This document shows, piece by piece, positions 11,691 to 23,823 of a stretch of 64,000 nucleotides of DNA. Source of the stretch: Eupeodes corollae (lineage: Eukaryota; Arthropoda; Insecta; Diptera; Syrphidae); assembly GCF_945859685.1 (NCBI RefSeq), contig NC_079147.1, forward strand, positions 278,853,679 to 278,917,678, read 5' to 3'. Each line of letters begins with the position of its first letter. Positions within the stretch are counted from its first letter, which is position 1. The notes under the pieces were generated by a model that was not told the origin of the DNA, made no database searches, and saw nothing but the letters and a program-made list of their open reading frames with translations. Position numbers and translations under genes: made by a program.

Positions 11691-12409
11691 CTATTAATCA
11701 TTTTTAATCGATTTAATTTTTGTTTTTGCTCAAAAAATATATCTTCTTGTTTTTTTGCACCGGATTTGAAACATTTACAAAAAACACTTTTTCAAAAAAA
11801 ATTCATGTGTACTTCAATAAAGAAATTATGTTCTGAAATGAAAAAGCCTTATATTAATGCCGTTCCAATATCTATATTTTTTTGTATTTTTAACTTTCTA
11901 ATTTCCCATTTTAGTCAGTCTTTATAAGAAAAACACGACTGCCGGATATCTTAGGAAAAAGTACAAAATAAATACCTATTTATCTCACGGACTGGATCAC
12001 ATCAATTAAATTGTCTACTCAATACAATGTATGAATATTTTAGCCCCAAAATAGTTCCCATTGTAATTATGGAGGAGGTACTCATCAAACCCTCATGAAC
12101 CAGCAACCCTAACACGAATACTTCATGGCCCTCATGCCTATCACTATCATGGGAAATCTTTCGAAGAAAAACACAATATTTAATCATTAAATTTATGAGC
12201 TTTTCGAAAGATTTGTCTACGAATTTCTCTATTTTATTCTATATTTTCATTGTAGACCTATTTTTTCTTTTCCAAAACTCTAAACGAATTTGATAAAATC
12301 AAAATTATTTATCTTAAATTTATAAAGTTGGTTCAGATCGTACCTAGAGATCCGCCGATATAGAGTTGGTTCTCAATCACCAATGTTATGCAAACTCAGG
12401 AGTCACTCA
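11691..12409. other. Unassigned AT-rich stretch
   Basis: No gene or element was recognised here. Confidence 0.4.
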
Positions 12410-13215
12410 GGGGAGCCACACTGGTCCTTTGTTATTTGTCCTAACTATCAACGACGACATGAAAATAACAAAGGTTATTTCTACTACATCTAATTCTGTC
12501 TTACTCCAAAATGATCTCGACCCATTTTAGACTTGGTGGGACGGTAATTTCTAAGAAAGCAAAGTCGCTAGAAACTTTCAGTCTGCACGATGTTACCATT
12601 AACTCTGTCTGTTCTATTCGCAACTTAAGAGTTATGTATTTCCGACACTGATTTAAATTATCGAGACCATTGATTATATTATTAACAAGGCCAACTCACC
12701 TCTTGGCAAAAATTGGTTTAAAGAATTCTCGAATCCGTATGTCTTTGTGAGACCTCTTCTTGAATACACTAGTCAAGTCTGATCTCCTTCTTATCAGAAC
12801 CCTAATTCTCAAAAAATTGAATCTATAAAACGTAATTTATTTTATATGCTCTCCACGGCCTTGGGGTGATAATCTATTATTGCCAACTTATAAAGATCGT
12901 TGTGAATTTATTAATCTGCAAAACCTTAAAAAAAAACGCTTCGAGATCGTTGGTATTCTCTTTCTACATTAGCTTTCAGCAGGTACCATAGACTCACCAT
13001 TTCTCCTAGAAAATATTCATAATTATACTATTCCTAAATCCAATTAAAGTCAAAAATGGCCCTCTTTTTCGGCTTACTCCTGGCCTGTATGAAACTATTA
13101 CACCAATGCTGCACTTAGCTAACAACGCACATACAAGCTTTGACGTCCATACCAGTCCTTCCCCCCTTAGAAATAATCTCTACAACTCGATCTTAGTTTG
13201 TTTTTTTTAAGTTGT
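12410..13215 (+). pseudogene. Heavily decayed LINE reverse transcriptase, 3' half
   Basis: Frames joined by eye read like the second half of a Jockey/CR1-type RT: ATLVLCYLS-like SPLLF region near 12420, LSRPLIILLTRPTHLLAKIGL-like text near 12660-12720, FVRPLLEYTSQV near 12750 and WSPSYQNPNSQKIESIK near 12779, then a YKDRCEFINLQNLK-like stretch near 12890-12930. The FVRPLLEY ... VWSP ... IESIQ-type order is common after the RT of these elements. Stops and frameshifts are frequent. No active-site box was found. Confidence 0.5.
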
Positions 13216-15766
13216 TTGCTCATTAAAAACTAATGTGTGAGCCTTCGGGCTCAAGCCTAAGATTTAAGTCTTGTTTTCAGTCCTTTTATATTAATAGCAT
13301 GCATTAAGCATTGGTTTAAAACTTCGAAAGTCCAAAAAACAGGTTATACTTCATATGCATACTTTTCGAAGTTCCTTTTTTGAAAATTTGGCATATTACA
13401 AAGAAAATTTTGTAGAAATGAGTTATATTTTTCAGTTTTGTAGCAACCCAAAGAGAGCAGTTAAATTATATTTCAGTACACGTTAATACCTAATTTTTGT
13501 ATACCTATTTTTTGTCTAGAAAGACCAAAATTTAATATAGTTGAAAGACAGTCCATTTTCCAAGCCTATGTATATGTGACCTCTGACAGCGCTTTGGTCT
13601 CTCGTTATATAATTTACATAAATTTGGTCTGATTTAAAAAATATCCTAAAATATTAGCCATTCAATACCAATATCTCCCCCAACAATTTCTTAGCATTTA
13701 ATTTCAACATTATAAATTTTGAAATAATTTTTACATTTCCGTCATGTTTATGCCTTAAGCCAAGGATATTTGAGGAAAAAATTCCATTCAAGTTATCAAA
13801 ACTGTTTGTCGGTACTTGTATAGCGTAAATAGAAAGCCAGAACGTATATATACGTACAGTTGGAAGTTCTAAGGAAGTGCGAGGATTAAAACAATGAAGG
13901 ACGATGAGGATGACAACCACCATGATGATGATGACACGATGGTTGCCTTAGGGAATTTTTCTTTTTCTTGAGAAATCTGCAAACGGAAATTCCACCGCAC
14001 TTGTAAAACGGATTAAAATCTTTGAACTCGTGATTTACCATTTTCCTAATAATCATCATAATCATCAAAAAATTCTCCGAACCAAAAAATAGGAAAAAAA
14101 ATTGAAAAACAGAAGAGAAAATTCTGATGATAAAATAATAATAATCAGGACATTTTTGATGTGAAACACCGTTATGAAATCATCAAGCGGAAATTTCCGC
14201 AAGAACAACATTTCAAAGGTAGATTGGTATTCAATGTTTTCTTCCAATTTATTTTACCTATTTCTAAAAAGAAACAAATTATATCTCCGCGTTATAATTT
14301 ACCTTTACCGAAACGAGTATAATAAAGCAACAGGAATATTTTTGTTCTTATTTTTGTCAATTTCAAGCAAATATTTTGAAAAGGAAAATGTGTTACAAGG
14401 CTAAGATTATTTTCACACCTTTCCAACACTAGGCGAAGCAATCCATCCTGTTTTTTTCCTTTTTTAACTGGGTGTAAAATAAATAGCTTTGTGAACTTTT
14501 AAGTCTTTCTGTCTGTTGTCTCAGGTAATTAATTCTGAAAACTGCACCGTGCAAGTGCAACTATAACTACTGACTCTGAAGAACAAGAAACATTCCAAGG
14601 TAAGAGAGAGAGTTGTTATAAATTTTTCCTTTCTTAGTTCTTAGTTCTTTATTTTTATTTTTATTTCATTTGTAGTTTTATTTTTATATTTTTGTATTTT
14701 TTTTTTTGTATTTTGTTGAACAAGAGTTAAAGTTAAGGAAAAGTTCTACAAATTGTTTGCCCTTTTCCTTAATTAGTCATGGAATCTGTCCTGGAAAATG
14801 TTGTAATGAAGACATTCAAATGCTCCTTAGTCCTTATGTTATATAGTTTTTTTTTTGTTTATTATGAAATTTTGTGAGAATTTTATATTGTTGGGCTATG
14901 TATAATATTTTGAAGATGAAATAAAAAATAAAAAAAAGCAATTAAAAGTTTAAAAATGAAAAGTAACTTTCTTTTTGTTTGGGGGAATTATTACATTGCA
15001 TAATATGGATGCGAAGTTGCTTAGCGAAAACAAAAATCCTTATTTTATTCATATAGGAGAATATTTGTTAAGGTAAATATAAATTTTTTATATACATATA
15101 CAAACCTTCTCATTAGTAAATAAATTTCATCATTGGAATATGTGTTCCTTTATCCCTTGGTTTATTCTTATTTTTTTAAAGCATTTCGTAATAATAAGTT
15201 GACGGGTACTTTTTTTTACGAAAGCCTGCTAAAATTTTGTAAATCTACTTCATTTAAAAAATAAGGACGAAGTTGGCTGTATAAGACACACTTAGTTTTA
15301 GTTGATAAGCTAAAATATTGTTAACTTTTCCATTCACATGATATCTTAAATGCTACTCTTGAAACGAATAAATATCTTTTATACAGTGTTTGACATATTT
15401 ACATTTACATAAGAAATATCATTATGATCTGAAAGTTTATTAATGCCATATTTATTTATATGCAAGTCCTGGCTAATGTTGCAGCACCATATCCTTTTCA
15501 TGAAGCATTCCATGAAATTTGCCATTGTATGATCACCTGTTTTAACTATTGTCCTAACTGAACTCTAAAACCCTAAATAACTTAGTCTTTATGCAAAATG
15601 TGGCGCTATGGTGTTTGTGGATTGTCTACATTCAAATATTGAAATCAAAAATCCTTTTTTATTAATTACTTGTTAGTAGTTTCAATATTGCTGCTTTTAA
15701 AAAATGTCACTGAAAGATGAACAAATATTGACTTCAATTGGAATTTGTTTTGTTGATAATAAAACC
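13216..15766. other. Unassigned AT-rich stretch
   Basis: No gene was recognised. A GAT/GAC-rich patch (13893-13935) gives the acidic or histidine-rich translations seen on either strand. A possible non-coding exon at 14525-14599 is listed separately. The remainder is AT-rich with long T runs. Confidence 0.45.
14525..14599 (+). other. Possible non-coding exon
   Basis: A pyrimidine-rich tract ends in TCTCAG at 14519-14524, and 75 bp later CCAAG|GTAAGAG gives a near-consensus donor (GT at 14600-14601). All three frames contain a stop, so a coding exon is unlikely; a 5' UTR exon is possible. It is supported by splice-site appearance only. Confidence 0.18.
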
Positions 15767-15787
15767 TTATTTCATTTCATTTATTTG
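15767..15787 (-). repeat. LINE 3' tail repeat (TGAAA)n
   Basis: On the minus strand the element ends AAATAAATGAAATGAAATAA. A pentamer-type tail in this position is typical of LINEs that prime on short 3' repeats and marks the 3' end of the element. Confidence 0.6.
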
Positions 15788-16026
15788 ACAATTAGGGCAA
15801 GTACAGTAAGATTACATCTTTTATAGTACTTAGATATTGTATGTTTACAAATTTACAATAAATTAAATACAATTCTTTGTGATTGAAGTGAAAAGGGAGA
15901 AGATTATGAAAGAAAGAAGAACAAATATTACAGTTTTAAATCTTGTATAGTTAACAATTAATTTAATTGGAGGTGGAAGCGAGTTCCAGAGTATAACAGC
16001 ACGTATGAAAAATAAACGGGACGAGT

Positions 16027-17970
16027 TCAGATAATTGCCGAGTTGAGGGGTAATGTTGAAACTTCTAGCGGAACGGTTAAATGAGAGTTTGGTAAACAGA
16101 TAAGACGGAGCCTTGAATGAATATGAATTACTTTATGTAAAAATAAACAGTTTCTTGCGTTTAAGTATTGCTGCAGTGTGCAACCCAATATATTTTTAGA
16201 AAATTCCGAAACATGGTCATATCTACGTAACCCATAGACGTAACGGACAGCATAATTGAAAGCAACTTGAAGTTTTTGTTTAGATAGTGAATCAAGATTA
16301 CTGTACACTATTTTACCAAATGATATGAGGGAAACTTTTAAAGGAATTATTGATTTACGTCGAGTTTCAACAGGGGTAAAGTATGCTGAAAGCCAAAGTT
16401 TACGTAAGCATCCATAAATGCGACCAATGACATAATTAGTGTGTCTATAGCCTGACAGATGACGGTCGATAGTATATGCAAGGCTGGTGCAATGATCCAC
16501 TACTTTAATTAAACTACGACTTAGCTAAATATTAGGTAGAGTAGAGAGATCAAACTTTTTCTTCGAAATTGGAATGACTATGGTCTCGGAAGGATTAAAG
16601 TATAGGCCATTGGCAATGGACCACGCATTAATTTGGTTAAGATCCTCGTTGATGGAGAGGGACAGTTTATTAAGCTGACGAAAAGGCCTGGCAAGGTGGA
16701 GTTGAACATCATCAGAATACAAGTGAACCGAAGAGTGTGAACAACACACAGGCAGATCATTGATAAACATACAAAAGAGTTTTGGACCAAGAATCAAACC
16801 CTGTGGGACTCCTTGAGTAACAGGTCAGAGAGCTGAGCATTTCTCCCCAGAAAAAAACCCTTCGTGATCTTTCAGATAGATAGTCACCAATTAGCGAGCA
16901 TTCCCGCTCACTGAAGCCGAAGAAGTTTTCGAGTTTCCACTTTAGAATCCTGTGATTCACTTTGTCAAAGGCCTTTGTAAAGTCGGGTAAGCAGAGGAGA
17001 TTTATTTGACCCTCATCATATTCCACCCTAACATCTACAAGAAGATTAACCATTGCAGTAGAGTAACTATTACTTGCTCTGAAACCCGATTTTTTTTCAA
17101 AAAGCAAGTTGTTAAGTGAAATGTGACTTAAGATCTGTTGCTCAATTATCTTCTCAAAGACCTTAGAGAGGCAAGGTAAGATGCTTTTGGGTCTATAATC
17201 AGTTGGAGAATTAGAGTCACGCTTGTTAACCGTCGGAAGAACTCTTGCAATTTTCCAAGACAGAAAAAAGTAGAAGTACCAATGCACCAGCTTATAAAAT
17301 GAGTTAAATGGGTTACAATTAGTGAAAGTATGAGTTTAACGAAACAAATAGGCACTCCATCATCACCAGCAGAATCAGACTTGATAGCCTTCATACATTG
17401 AAGAATATCATCTTTACTAACAACATCAAAATCCTTCAGCCTAGGCACATTGTTCAAGGAGTTGAATGTAGTATTTACTTCAAAATCAGCAACAGAAACC
17501 GACTCTCCAAGGAAATAATCATTGAGCTCATCCGGGTCCAGAGAACATTAAGCTCCTATATCTTTGCAGACACCAATCTTACTTAGGTTGCTCCATAGCT
17601 TTTTAGGTCGTAAAGAGGTATTGAGTTTGGACGCATAATAGTTTATTTTGGATGATCGGATTATAGTTGTCGCTTGATTACGGGCTACACTAAGTGCTCT
17701 CCAGTTAACAGGTGTTCGTCTAAGCTTCCATATACCATGTAGTTTGTTTCTATTTTTAATGCTGGTTAACACGTTAGAAGTGAACCAAGGGCAAAGGTTA
17801 TTTCGAATTCTTACCGTTTTAGTATGGACACATTGATTAAATAGTTGGAGCAATAGATGTTGAAACAAATTAACTTCATCATTAGCATTTAATAAAGACG
17901 ACAACTAAGTCAAGGTGCCAATGCGGTTGACAGGTGAAGATAGGAAAAGTCGATTGAGTTGAAGTCTTTG
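16027..17970 (-). pseudogene. LINE ORF2: endonuclease end, linker, RT and C-terminal region
   Basis: The frame 17548-17904 holds the linker motifs KTVRIRNNLCPWFTSN and INYYASKLNTSLRPKKLWSN. Frames 17146-17457 and 16757-17287 hold DSAGDDGVP, DYRPKSILPCLSKVFEKI and LPDFTKAFDKVNH (first RT Asp, TDFTKAFD-like). Frame 16525-16797 holds the active-site box as YSDDVQLHLA, where the family norm is YADD. Frame 16027-16500 is the region after RT, with RHLSGYRHTNYVIGRI and FNYAVRYVYGLRRYDHVSEF. At least four frameshifts or stops separate these parts. The domain order fits CR1/Daphne/Jockey relatives; the exact clade is an inference. Confidence 0.78.
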
Positions 17971-18047
17971 TAGGTAAATGTTTCATTGCAAGGAGATTTT
18001 AACAAGCATACCAACGTACCAACGAAGAATCAGAGATTATGACTAGA

Positions 18048-18401
18048 TCAAGAAGACTTGGAGAGCAATAGTAGTTGTGCATTTTTGTTGCATCTCTCTT
18101 CAAGTTTATTGGCACGATCAACGATGTTGGTGACAGTTGTGTTTAATTCAGCAAATTGTTGGCTCCAGCGTGTATAAACTTCCTCAATCTTAAGAATAAA
18201 TTCATTTCGATGGATAGAAATTTCATTTGCGAAACCTTGTCTGATAGAGTCAGCATGTTTGGATAGCAGTTCAGCCAGAACATCAGAGGTGAGGGAAGAG
18301 TTGTTTGTGGTCGCCTCAGAGGCTTCAGAACGGAGCTAAGAAGCCATCCGTCTTCTCTTATTAACTGCAGCTCTTTTTATTTTATTGACGTTAGTGGACA
18401 T
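18048..18401 (-). pseudogene. LINE ORF1 N-terminal remnant, coiled-coil-like
   Basis: Starting at ATG (18401-18399) the frame runs for 118 codons to TGA (18050-18048), with a single in-frame TAG at codon 22. The first 20 residues are basic (MSTNVNKIKRAAVNKRRR). The rest has heptad-like spacing of hydrophobic residues around LAELLSKHADSI, FILKIEEVYTRW and FAELNTTVTNIVDRANKL, as expected for the coiled coil of a LINE ORF1 protein that binds its RNA. The assignment rests on position upstream of ORF2 and on this character; the RNA-binding part is missing. Confidence 0.5.
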
Positions 18402-18929
18402 GTATGGCAATGAGAGGGAGATTTCCTTTTAATATTTTTTTTTCTTTTTTTCCAATATAATAGGTATACACACAATTTAATGTCACTTTAGTTGGACTGA
18501 TAAAGAACACACGTCTTATTCATGCGATATCGATTAATGCCACCTTAAGCTGCAAAAATTACATTAATACAAATTGAGATTGTGGTCTTTAAAAATGTTG
18601 TCTGACTCCATTTACCATAGTTTCACCTCGAATATCTTGCGAAAAAAGAAATAACTTCTGGGAACTATTCTTCGGTTACTGATCTGCTGTTGATTACTTG
18701 AACTCTTTTGGCAGTTATCTAAGGTAGAAATACAATACAATACCTTTTACTAGCGCTTTATCTTGGAAGCACAAGTAAACCTTATCAAAGATTCTAAATC
18801 ATTATCTCAGTTTGTTGATTGTAAAAAAAAATCTGATGGCTAACGATTACCCATTGAATTTCTCTTTAAACAGCGAAACCTCGAACGATTCTTACACGAT
18901 TGCAAACCTTTTTTCCACTTTTTTCAAAC
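18402..18929. other. Unassigned stretch
   Basis: No gene was recognised. It is AT-rich, with no repeat shared with other parts of the window. Confidence 0.4.
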
Positions 18930-19640
18930 AATATTTTGCTGATGGCTCTATTTTGTTATTGAAACTGTTCTTATTAACAACAATTTGACTGCCCGTTTTG
19001 CCCTCGTATTGTCGACCCTCTTCTTGTCCAAATAAGATTATATGTATCAACTTAATGACGTACTTATAGTCCTGGTCCAGATTGCCTCCCTGCCCGTTTT
19101 AACTTCCACCGTAAATCACTTATGTTCCCAAGTTAGCATATTTTTTTTAAATGCAGGTGTACAACCTATAATCTCCTTGAATTTAAAAAAGGTTACGAAG
19201 TCAAGTTATTTCAACAGATTTCAGTGAGGCATTTGACAACATCTCACATAGACAAAAAAGTTTGGAAGTTAATATCTCCAAATAGCAATAAATCACTTTT
19301 TCAAGTTAAGGCTTAAAAACTCCTCCCCATCTTTTCCTTTCGTGCAATCAACCCATGCCTACCGTTAGTCCTTGGCATTTTATGTGACCAAGAGCTTAGT
19401 TTCCCATATAGATAATATTATTCTCAAAACCAACTCAGCAATTAGTTTCCGTTGATCCAAAGAATTTTCTGACTCCTAACCGCCTGAAACTTCTCAAATT
19501 AAACTCTTTGGAAGATCGTAGACAAATTTCAGGGATTCTCATTCTATTCGATTCTCTCTTTTTGACTCTTTTCTAATTCCATGCACAACTCGCGATTTTA
19601 ACGTCAATAGTCCTTTTTTAAATGAGAGGCAATAGGGAGG
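18930..19640 (+). pseudogene. Heavily decayed LINE remnant
   Basis: Near 19200-19240 the plus strand reads STDFSEAFDNISHRQ, the RT motif with the first catalytic Asp. Near 19480-19560 it reads NRLKLLKLNSLEDRRQISGI, the usual L-x-x-LE-x-RR block behind RT in Jockey/CR1-like proteins, followed by ILFDSLFDSFL and a C-terminal-like stretch NSPFLNERQ. The text between them is scrambled by indels, and the active-site box was not seen. A 61-codon frame at 19042-19227 is part of the same remnant. Confidence 0.5.
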
Positions 19641-20345
19641 TTTGATAAGGAAGGGATTTAGGATAGGATAGGAGCGCAGGGGATTCGATGACCAGCCCAT
19701 AAGGGTAGGCCAGAAGTAGGATGGTATAAGGGGTATGGGAGTTGGGATAGAATGTCCACTACGAAGGCGATGGCATGCTCGCGATGCTCGGCTAAGCTCG
19801 CCGGATGAGGGGGGGATCTTACCTTCGTAGATGGACTTCACCTCTTTCCAAAACTAAAATTTCATGCCATTACTAAAACAACTTAAACGATCCCAAGACA
19901 AGACGATTACAATACCACATAACTCTAAAGAAACAAAAACATATACTGACTTGCACACTACAATCAAAACACGACTTCCAAACTAGCACTACAAGTAAAG
20001 AACACCAACCACAGGACAACCTACACACCGCCACCAGACACAGAACTATCGACACACTACGACCGACACACCATCACCAGACACACCATCACCACACAAC
20101 ACTACAATCACGCTCGACCTGACACACTTTCACCGGATAACACGACATTCACGCCGGACCTGACACACCTCGGGAACGCTGCGGCTGTTGTTGCAGCACG
20201 GCCGTACCCACCCAACCTGGAGTTCGACTGGCCTTTACTTTCGAACTTCCCTAGTACTGTGAAGCTGAAGTTTAAGTCCACTAGTCCATGTTTCCTTCGC
20301 TGAAGACTTTCATCCTGCCTTACCGCACCTCCCTGAAAATTTCAA
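19641..20345. other. GC-richer stretch with repeats and a strong stem-loop
   Basis: Base composition rises sharply compared with the flanks. An imperfect inverted repeat (GTCCACTACGAAGG at 19754-19767 against CCTTCGTAGATGGAC at 19822-19836) could form a 14-bp stem with one bulge around a GC-rich loop. From about 20030 to 20165 there are short direct repeats (ACACACCATCACCAG twice, GACCTGACACAC twice). No protein was recognised. It may be the 3' or 5' non-coding part of the neighbouring LINE remnant. Confidence 0.4.
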
Positions 20346-20939
20346 TCAGCACCTCATCTTGAGGTTCCAATTACACAAATAGTAAACGAAAGAAAAACGC
20401 AACGAGATTTTCGATTTTTCAACGGGATTTACATTTAGGTTTTAATTCGTTTAATTTAGTTTTACATAAAAAAATCTATTTGAAAACATAACGATTTATT
20501 ACAAAAAAATAGAGACAAGGAATAGAAAACCAGTTACATTAAAAGAAAATTTAAATTTGAAATAAATAAAAAAACTTGTATTTATTCTTTTAATTTATGT
20601 ACCCAGCGTGCACTTATATACTACAATAAAACAGGGTCTTTCTCCGTATGGTGGAGACCTAAGTCCCCGGGATCTCCCCAGAAATTTACTTCGTTGCCCT
20701 TTGTTCGGAAACGCTGGTTTTCTTCCGCTTATATCCTACCTATCAAGAGCTCTCTATAGGTAGCTAAAGGGATGCAAAAATTTGCCTCTACCTCAAAAGG
20801 GAAGGGATTAGGGAACCTACGCCGCCGCCCCGACGAACTCTGCCCAAATTTAAATTAAATTATCGATATGCAAACAAAAAAAATAAAATAAGCTTGTATT
20901 AAGCCCAATAAATGGGGTTCTGCCCCGCCCCCACCACAA
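20346..20939. other. Unassigned stretch with a GC-richer block
   Basis: The block at about 20630-20850 is richer in GC than its surroundings and contains GCCGCCGCCCCGACG near 20820. No open frame of note and no known motif was found. Confidence 0.3.
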
Positions 20940-21240
20940 TTAAAAAATTTAAAACATTTGTAAAAAAAACGAAGTGACAATAATTTATTTACAAAAAATA
21001 AAAAGGACTTCAAAATTAGGTAAAAATTGATTTTTGTTAATTAAAGATATTGCCTCGAAACTAATTTTATCGTACACAAAGTATTTGTTTTAATATTTAG
21101 TAAAATTTTTGAAAAATCAAATTGTGAGTTAACAACTTTTTCAATATCAAATATGTAGTTTCAGACTTAAAAACATCAAAGTATTTTCAAGGTATCATAA
21201 TTTTTTCAAAATTGAAATATTAAGTTTAAATGCTTTTATA
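20940..21240 (+). repeat. R170 fragment
   Basis: Near 20975-21125 one unit of the R170 repeat can be followed: ACAAAAAATAAAAA, GGTAAAAATTGATTTTTG, CGAAACTAATTTTATC and TAGTAAAATTTTTGAAAAATC. Neither family end is present. Confidence 0.6.
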
Positions 21241-22900
21241 TACAAATTTACGGAGGGTGCAAAAATGTTTGGCTTTCATCAACCAGGAAGACATATCTAC
21301 AAAGTTTAGCACAATTAAGAGTGTCAAACCTTTTACTTCCAGCTCAATTAAAAAATGAAATCAAATACTTGCGACGCACTCGTGTATTTAATTTCTTTTT
21401 TATGAGGCACATAATTTCACTATATGAAAAATTACCCCTATTTGATAACAAGACCAGGAAGTAGCAATAGCGACAAAATAAAAACGTCCCAAGTAACTGT
21501 CCAGAATGTCCTTATACCTTAGAGAGGCTTCACCTTAATAATATGTACGTACAATACATACAAACCCGTACATCCAAAACAATTCCACTAAATAAATTTT
21601 CAAGTCACTTTGACAAATATGTGTACTTGTATAAATACAATTTTAATGTCGATCTGTGACACCTCCCTGCTTAGTGCTTATTTCCTAAAGCTTTATTCTC
21701 TTCTATTTCAAACTAAACTATATAAAAGACCAACAACAACAACAACAATAATACTAACAAAAAAAATCTCTAAGGCAGACTAATGGCCCAGGAGAGGTTA
21801 AGTTCACAGAAAACAAATTATTTACACGTAAGCTGGCTAATTTAGCCGGAGACGGAGTCGGAGATGGAAAAATAAATTGCTTTTGTGTATGAAGCTGGCT
21901 TTCGCTTCGCCTTCCTACCTATCTCCGTATAGTACCTACAAAACAAAATAGCGATTGTAATTTCTTACCCAGGACATCCTTTTACCTCGTTGTTTATTTA
22001 TTCCACGACAAGAGAAGAGGAATATCTCTATAAGTCTATATATGTATGCAAGGTAGGGTATGTAGTGGGTACCGTTAGTTCTATCCATCCATCTCCCTCT
22101 CTTACCTACCTAACCCAAGTTCTTCCTTATAGTTTTTATTTTAAATGTTGTTTTGCTTAGCTTTGCGTTCCGGATATTTAAATAAGGGTAATTTGAAACA
22201 GCAGCAAGGACACATAGTGGTTGAGTGAATTGTTAAAAAGGGAAATTACAATGGAAAAGGGGTGCAAAACACTGGCTAATTGAAATCCAGCACGGGGATA
22301 TGGAAAATTAAACCCATAAGGGTCATCAAACAAACACACAAAACAATACTCGTATGATGATGGTTCGAGGGCTTGAGTTGCTTTTTTTTTGTAAATATAC
22401 AAAACAACAAAGAACAAACAAAAATTGTTCTAAGTTTAAAAACTATTTTGGTTTGACCCTTTTTTGTATGAATGTGGTTATAAGGTCAACTGCAAAAGTC
22501 TCTGGTGTGACTGTGTAAGTGGGATGTACCTACCCCCTATTAGAAAGATGAAAATCTACTTTAAATCCCAATAACATAAATTAAACGAAACAAAAGTGAC
22601 GTTAATGGCGGTTGATGGTCAAACCACAATCCTCTTTCGATTGAATTAAACGACTTTAATTTATGGGATGATTATGACAAAAGTTAAGTTAACTTGAAAT
22701 ATTTATTTTTGTTTTCGTAACTTTGTGAGTATGCATATGTATGTATATGTAGTTGCAAGTACTATGTTGTTATTGAAAAATTAATTGTTTAAGTTTTGAA
22801 AGGTTCGTTATACACCATTTAGCTCGAATGTGTGACTGTTTAATTGACTTTAAATTTAAAGCTAAAGTGTGGTCCAAAGCACGATGTTGATTGTCCTTCA
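21241..22900. other. Unassigned stretch
   Basis: No gene was recognised. Near 21370-21440 the plus strand can be read as RRTRVFNFFFMRHIISLYEKLPLF after frame choice, which looks like the tail of a LINE protein but lacks a diagnostic motif. Simple repeats (CAA at 21730-21750, TATG at 22735-22750) are present. Confidence 0.35.
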
Positions 22901-22959
22901 CAACATGTCAACTTCAAGGTTCCTAGCCAACTTTATTTGACACTTCTTTGTTTCAGTCT

Positions 22960-23307
22960 TTGACAAATTCAAACTTATAAACTTGGAGAGCTACACAATT
23001 GAGTAGTGTGTTTATTAAGGTTATCAAAGTCGATGCATCCAAGAAAAAATCCATTGTTTGGTGTGGCACTTCTTCAAAAACAGACGGAAAAACTGTTATC
23101 GTGAATGGTTCTTGGTATTGCAAGATGATGACGAACTTTAAGTGGCCAGTAATTGAGAGGCGATTTCAATTAGCCACCGCGATGAGGATAAACAAAAAAG
23201 TCAATAAGCCAAGAATAATTCAACGGTATGAGATAATTCTGCACATTCAACTTCATGTATTTCGAGAGCCATTGAGAATAAGGTTCACTCAATCGAAGCA
23301 GTTTTGA
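22960..23307 (+). pseudogene. Mariner-like transposase fragment
   Basis: An open frame of about 100 codons contains SKKKSIVWCG near 23030-23060, then VIVNGSWYCKMMTNFKWPVIE near 23097-23155. In mariner-like DDE transposases this stretch is usually (K)KVTVWCG ... VTVNG-x-x-Y-x-x-MITNFFWP-x-L, just before the block WFQQDGATCHT. That block with the second catalytic Asp is not present; only FQ-x-ATA near 23165 recalls it. No terminal inverted repeats were identified. The call rests on this one conserved segment. Confidence 0.55.
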
Positions 23308-23400
23308 ACATACGTCGAAATTTTCATTGTTAAGATTTGTCTATGTAAATTTATACACAAATTATGATATTTATTTGAAACATTTTTATTTTATTTACAA

Positions 23401-23823
23401 CTAGCTGACCCGTAGGACTTCGCACCAATGATGTCGTGTTACAAATAAAGATAATCTGAAATTAATTAATAATTTTGTAAAAGTTGTGCAATGAAAATTA
23501 ATTAATACCTTACTTTCAATATAATAAAAAAAGAGACTGGTATGCGTTCTACAATGATCACTTCAAATTCTTGTCCCTATTTATATTTCTACAAGTTCTA
23601 CTGAATATTATTAGCAACATTTAGCGTATGAAAAAAAAGTTTGAATTTAATAACTTTCTTTCTTCTGAAGACACTTGAGTCGAAAACCATATCTTATCAG
23701 TTTTAAGTTGTTCTTATAGGTTTTCATTTCTAGGAAGAAAGTATTAAATTAATATATCCAAAAAAATAACTAAAATTGAATAAAAATATTTATTCTGAAA
23801 TAAAATAATTTTGAAGTCGTTCA
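23401..23823 (-). mobile_element. Helitron 3' end, fragment
   Basis: On the minus strand the sequence ends CGGGTCAGCTAG at 23401, and the next base is T. Helitrons end in CTRR and insert between A and T. The last 12 bases match the 3' end of the Helitron at 34732 (CGGGTCTGCTAG) except for one base. The body has no coding content and its right limit is unclear; it may end at the SINE at 23824. Confidence 0.55.

Larger units (their letters stand above)
15767..18401 (-). mobile_element. CR1/Jockey-like LINE with ORF1 remnant, 5'-deleted
   Basis: Reading leftwards on the minus strand: an ORF1 start with a coiled-coil-like region (18048-18401), a short gap, the last part of an endonuclease and its linker, RT and the C-terminal region. 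The element ends in a short TGAAA-type tandem repeat (15767-15787), a usual 3' tail for CR1/L2-type LINEs. Most of ORF1 and nearly all of the endonuclease are deleted between 18048 and about 17970. The ORF2 text is better preserved than that of most LINE copies in the window. Confidence 0.75.

Noticed and set aside
19539..19841. 100-codon minus-strand frame over the GC-richer island
   Set aside because: It lies opposite a LINE remnant that reads on the plus strand, and has no recognised motif. A GTAAG donor-like site near its start is not supported by anything else.
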